A stretch of DNA of 6,111 nucleotides from JAWWBG01 sp033721095 (GTDB taxonomy: Bacteria; Actinomycetota; Nitriliruptoria; Nitriliruptorales; Nitriliruptoraceae), in NCBI GenBank assembly GCA_033721095.1, contig JAWWBG010000156.1:1-6111 (forward strand). The letters are read 5' to 3'. A program made the position numbers and the translations under genes. The notes beneath the pieces are model-generated. The model did no database searches and was not told where the DNA came from. It saw only the letters and a program-made list of their open reading frames with translations. This document shows positions 5,392 through 6,111 of the stretch, one piece after another; the stretch's first letter is position 1; each line of letters opens with the position of its first letter.

Positions 5392-6111
5392 TCAGCCGAC
5401 CGACAGCGGCAGCTTCTTGCCCAGCATCGAGGACTTCCGCGACGCGATCCGACGCGCGACCTCGCTGATCGCCTGCGACGCCGGCACGTCCGGGTGCGAA
5501 ACCACCAGCGGCACCCCACTGTCGGAGGCCTCGACCAGCCGTGGGTCGATCGGGATGCGCCCCAACAGGTCCGCATCCAGTGCCTCGGCGAGCTCCTGGC
5601 CGCCGCCGCTGCCGAACACGTCGTGGGCGCTGCCACAGTCCGGGCACGTGAAGGCCGCCATGTTCTCGATGACGCCCGTGACGCGCATCCCGGTCTCCTC
5701 GGTCGCCTTGCCGGCGCGGAGCGCGACCTTCTGGGCCGCCTGCTGCGGGGTGGTCACGACCACCATGTCGGCGTTCGGGAGCATCTGCGCCAACGAGATC
5801 GCGATGTCGCCCGTGCCGGGAGGAAGATCGCACAGCAGGAAATCGAGGTCGCCCCAGTAAACGTCCGCGAGGAACTGCTGCAACGCCCGGTGCAGCATCG
5901 GGCCGCGCCAGATCACCGAGCGGTCGGGGTCGGTGAAGAACCCGATCGAGATGACCTTGCAGCCGTGGGCCTGGAGCGGCATGACCATGCCCTCGAAGGC
6001 GACCGGCTTGCCGGACACCCCGAGCATGCGGGGGATCGAGTAGCCCCAGATGTCCGCGTCCAGCACGCCGACCGAGTAGCCCTGCTGCGCCAGGGAGGCT
6101 GCCAGGTTGAC
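5392..6111 (-). CDS. mrp: Mrp/ApbC-type P-loop iron-sulfur cluster carrier, C-terminal part
   Basis: Mrp/ApbC/NBP35 ATPases carry and hand over iron-sulfur clusters in the cytosol. The visible 239 residues run from just after the Walker A loop to the stop. The frame is open to the window edge, so the gene continues past 6111 and the methionine at 6066 is internal. Seen: VNLAASLAQQGYSVGVLDADIWGYSIPRML (shown here in part; about 1-30) with the DADIWG motif of Mrp proteins, SIGFF and WRGPM (about 55-72), FLLCDLPPGTGD (about 91-102) as the Walker B/switch segment, VVTTPQQAA (about 118-126), and the cluster-binding CPDC pair (about 154-157). The end KKLPLSVG is ordinary. The Walker A loop and any N-terminal DUF59/MIP18 domain are outside the window. 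It is convergent with the PAP2 gene with an 8-base gap, so its transcription is independent of the stress operon. mrp also lies downstream of this locus in mycobacteria. Confidence 0.93.
   Translation of the reverse strand, partial: VNLAASLAQQGYSVGVLDADIWGYSIPRMLGVSGKPVAFEGMVMPLQAHGCKVISIGFFTDPDRSVIWRGPMLHRALQQFLADVYWGDLDFLLCDLPPGTGDIAISLAQMLPNADMVVVTTPQQAAQKVALRAGKATEETGMRVTGVIENMAAFTCPDCGSAHDVFGSGGGQELAEALDADLLGRIPIDPRLVEASDSGVPLVVSHPDVPASQAISEVARRIASRKSSMLGKKLPLSVG

Noticed and set aside
1..6111. CRISPR arrays, tRNA or rRNA genes, insertion sequences, toxin-antitoxin or phage genes
   Set aside because: I found no spaced direct repeats, no transposase or integrase motifs and no RNA gene signatures. 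Apart from gaps of at most about 230 bases, the window is filled by the listed genes.

Overview
The window is GC-rich and gene-dense and reads as chromosomal core DNA from an Actinomycetota bacterium. GTG starts are common, stop and start codons overlap repeatedly, and the gene order closely follows the mycobacterial sigE neighbourhood (in M. tuberculosis: O-methyltransferase Rv1220c, divergent from sigE, rseA, htrA and tatB, with mrp a few genes on). Proteins here are only distantly similar to the mycobacterial ones and an RseB-like gene is added, so a deep-branching actinobacterial lineage is a reasonable guess. No species or family can be named from this sequence. I see no mobile element, CRISPR array, tRNA or rRNA.

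Layout. On the minus strand at the left edge are the first 62 codons of uracil phosphoribosyltransferase (upp, 1-188). Its start overlaps the stop of a class I O-methyltransferase-like gene (185-772). The divergent spacer (773-1003) holds a good ECF-type promoter match (898-923) pointing right. On the plus strand follow an ECF sigma factor of SigE type (1004-1582), a one-pass zinc-type anti-sigma factor (1575-1985), an RseB/MucB-like exported protein (1982-3046), a membrane-anchored HtrA/DegP serine protease with a PDZ domain (3068-4327), a TatA/TatB-type translocase subunit (4395-4763) and a PAP2-type membrane phosphatase (4760-5383). The last gene, on the minus strand and convergent with only 8 bases between stops, is an Mrp/ApbC-type P-loop iron-sulfur carrier cut by the right edge (5392-6111).

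How the genes fit together. The central block looks like one envelope-stress operon. The sigma factor would be held at the membrane by the anti-sigma factor, the RseB-like protein would sense the cell exterior and modulate the anti-sigma factor, and HtrA would degrade or refold damaged exported proteins. The Tat subunit and the PAP2 phosphatase serve protein export and lipid or lipid-carrier turnover at the same membrane. The first three genes overlap and are probably translationally coupled, which suits a sigma factor and its regulators being made in fixed ratio. The arrangement combines the sigma/anti-sigma/RseB order of the proteobacterial rpoE operon with the htrA-tatB tail of the mycobacterial sigE locus.

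The most unusual points are the RseB-like gene within the actinobacterial sigE synteny, the RsrA-like Cys/His spacing in the anti-sigma factor, and the apparent loss of the metal-binding residues in the divergent methyltransferase-like protein. None of this amounts to a clearly new system; it is a variant of a known stress-response locus.
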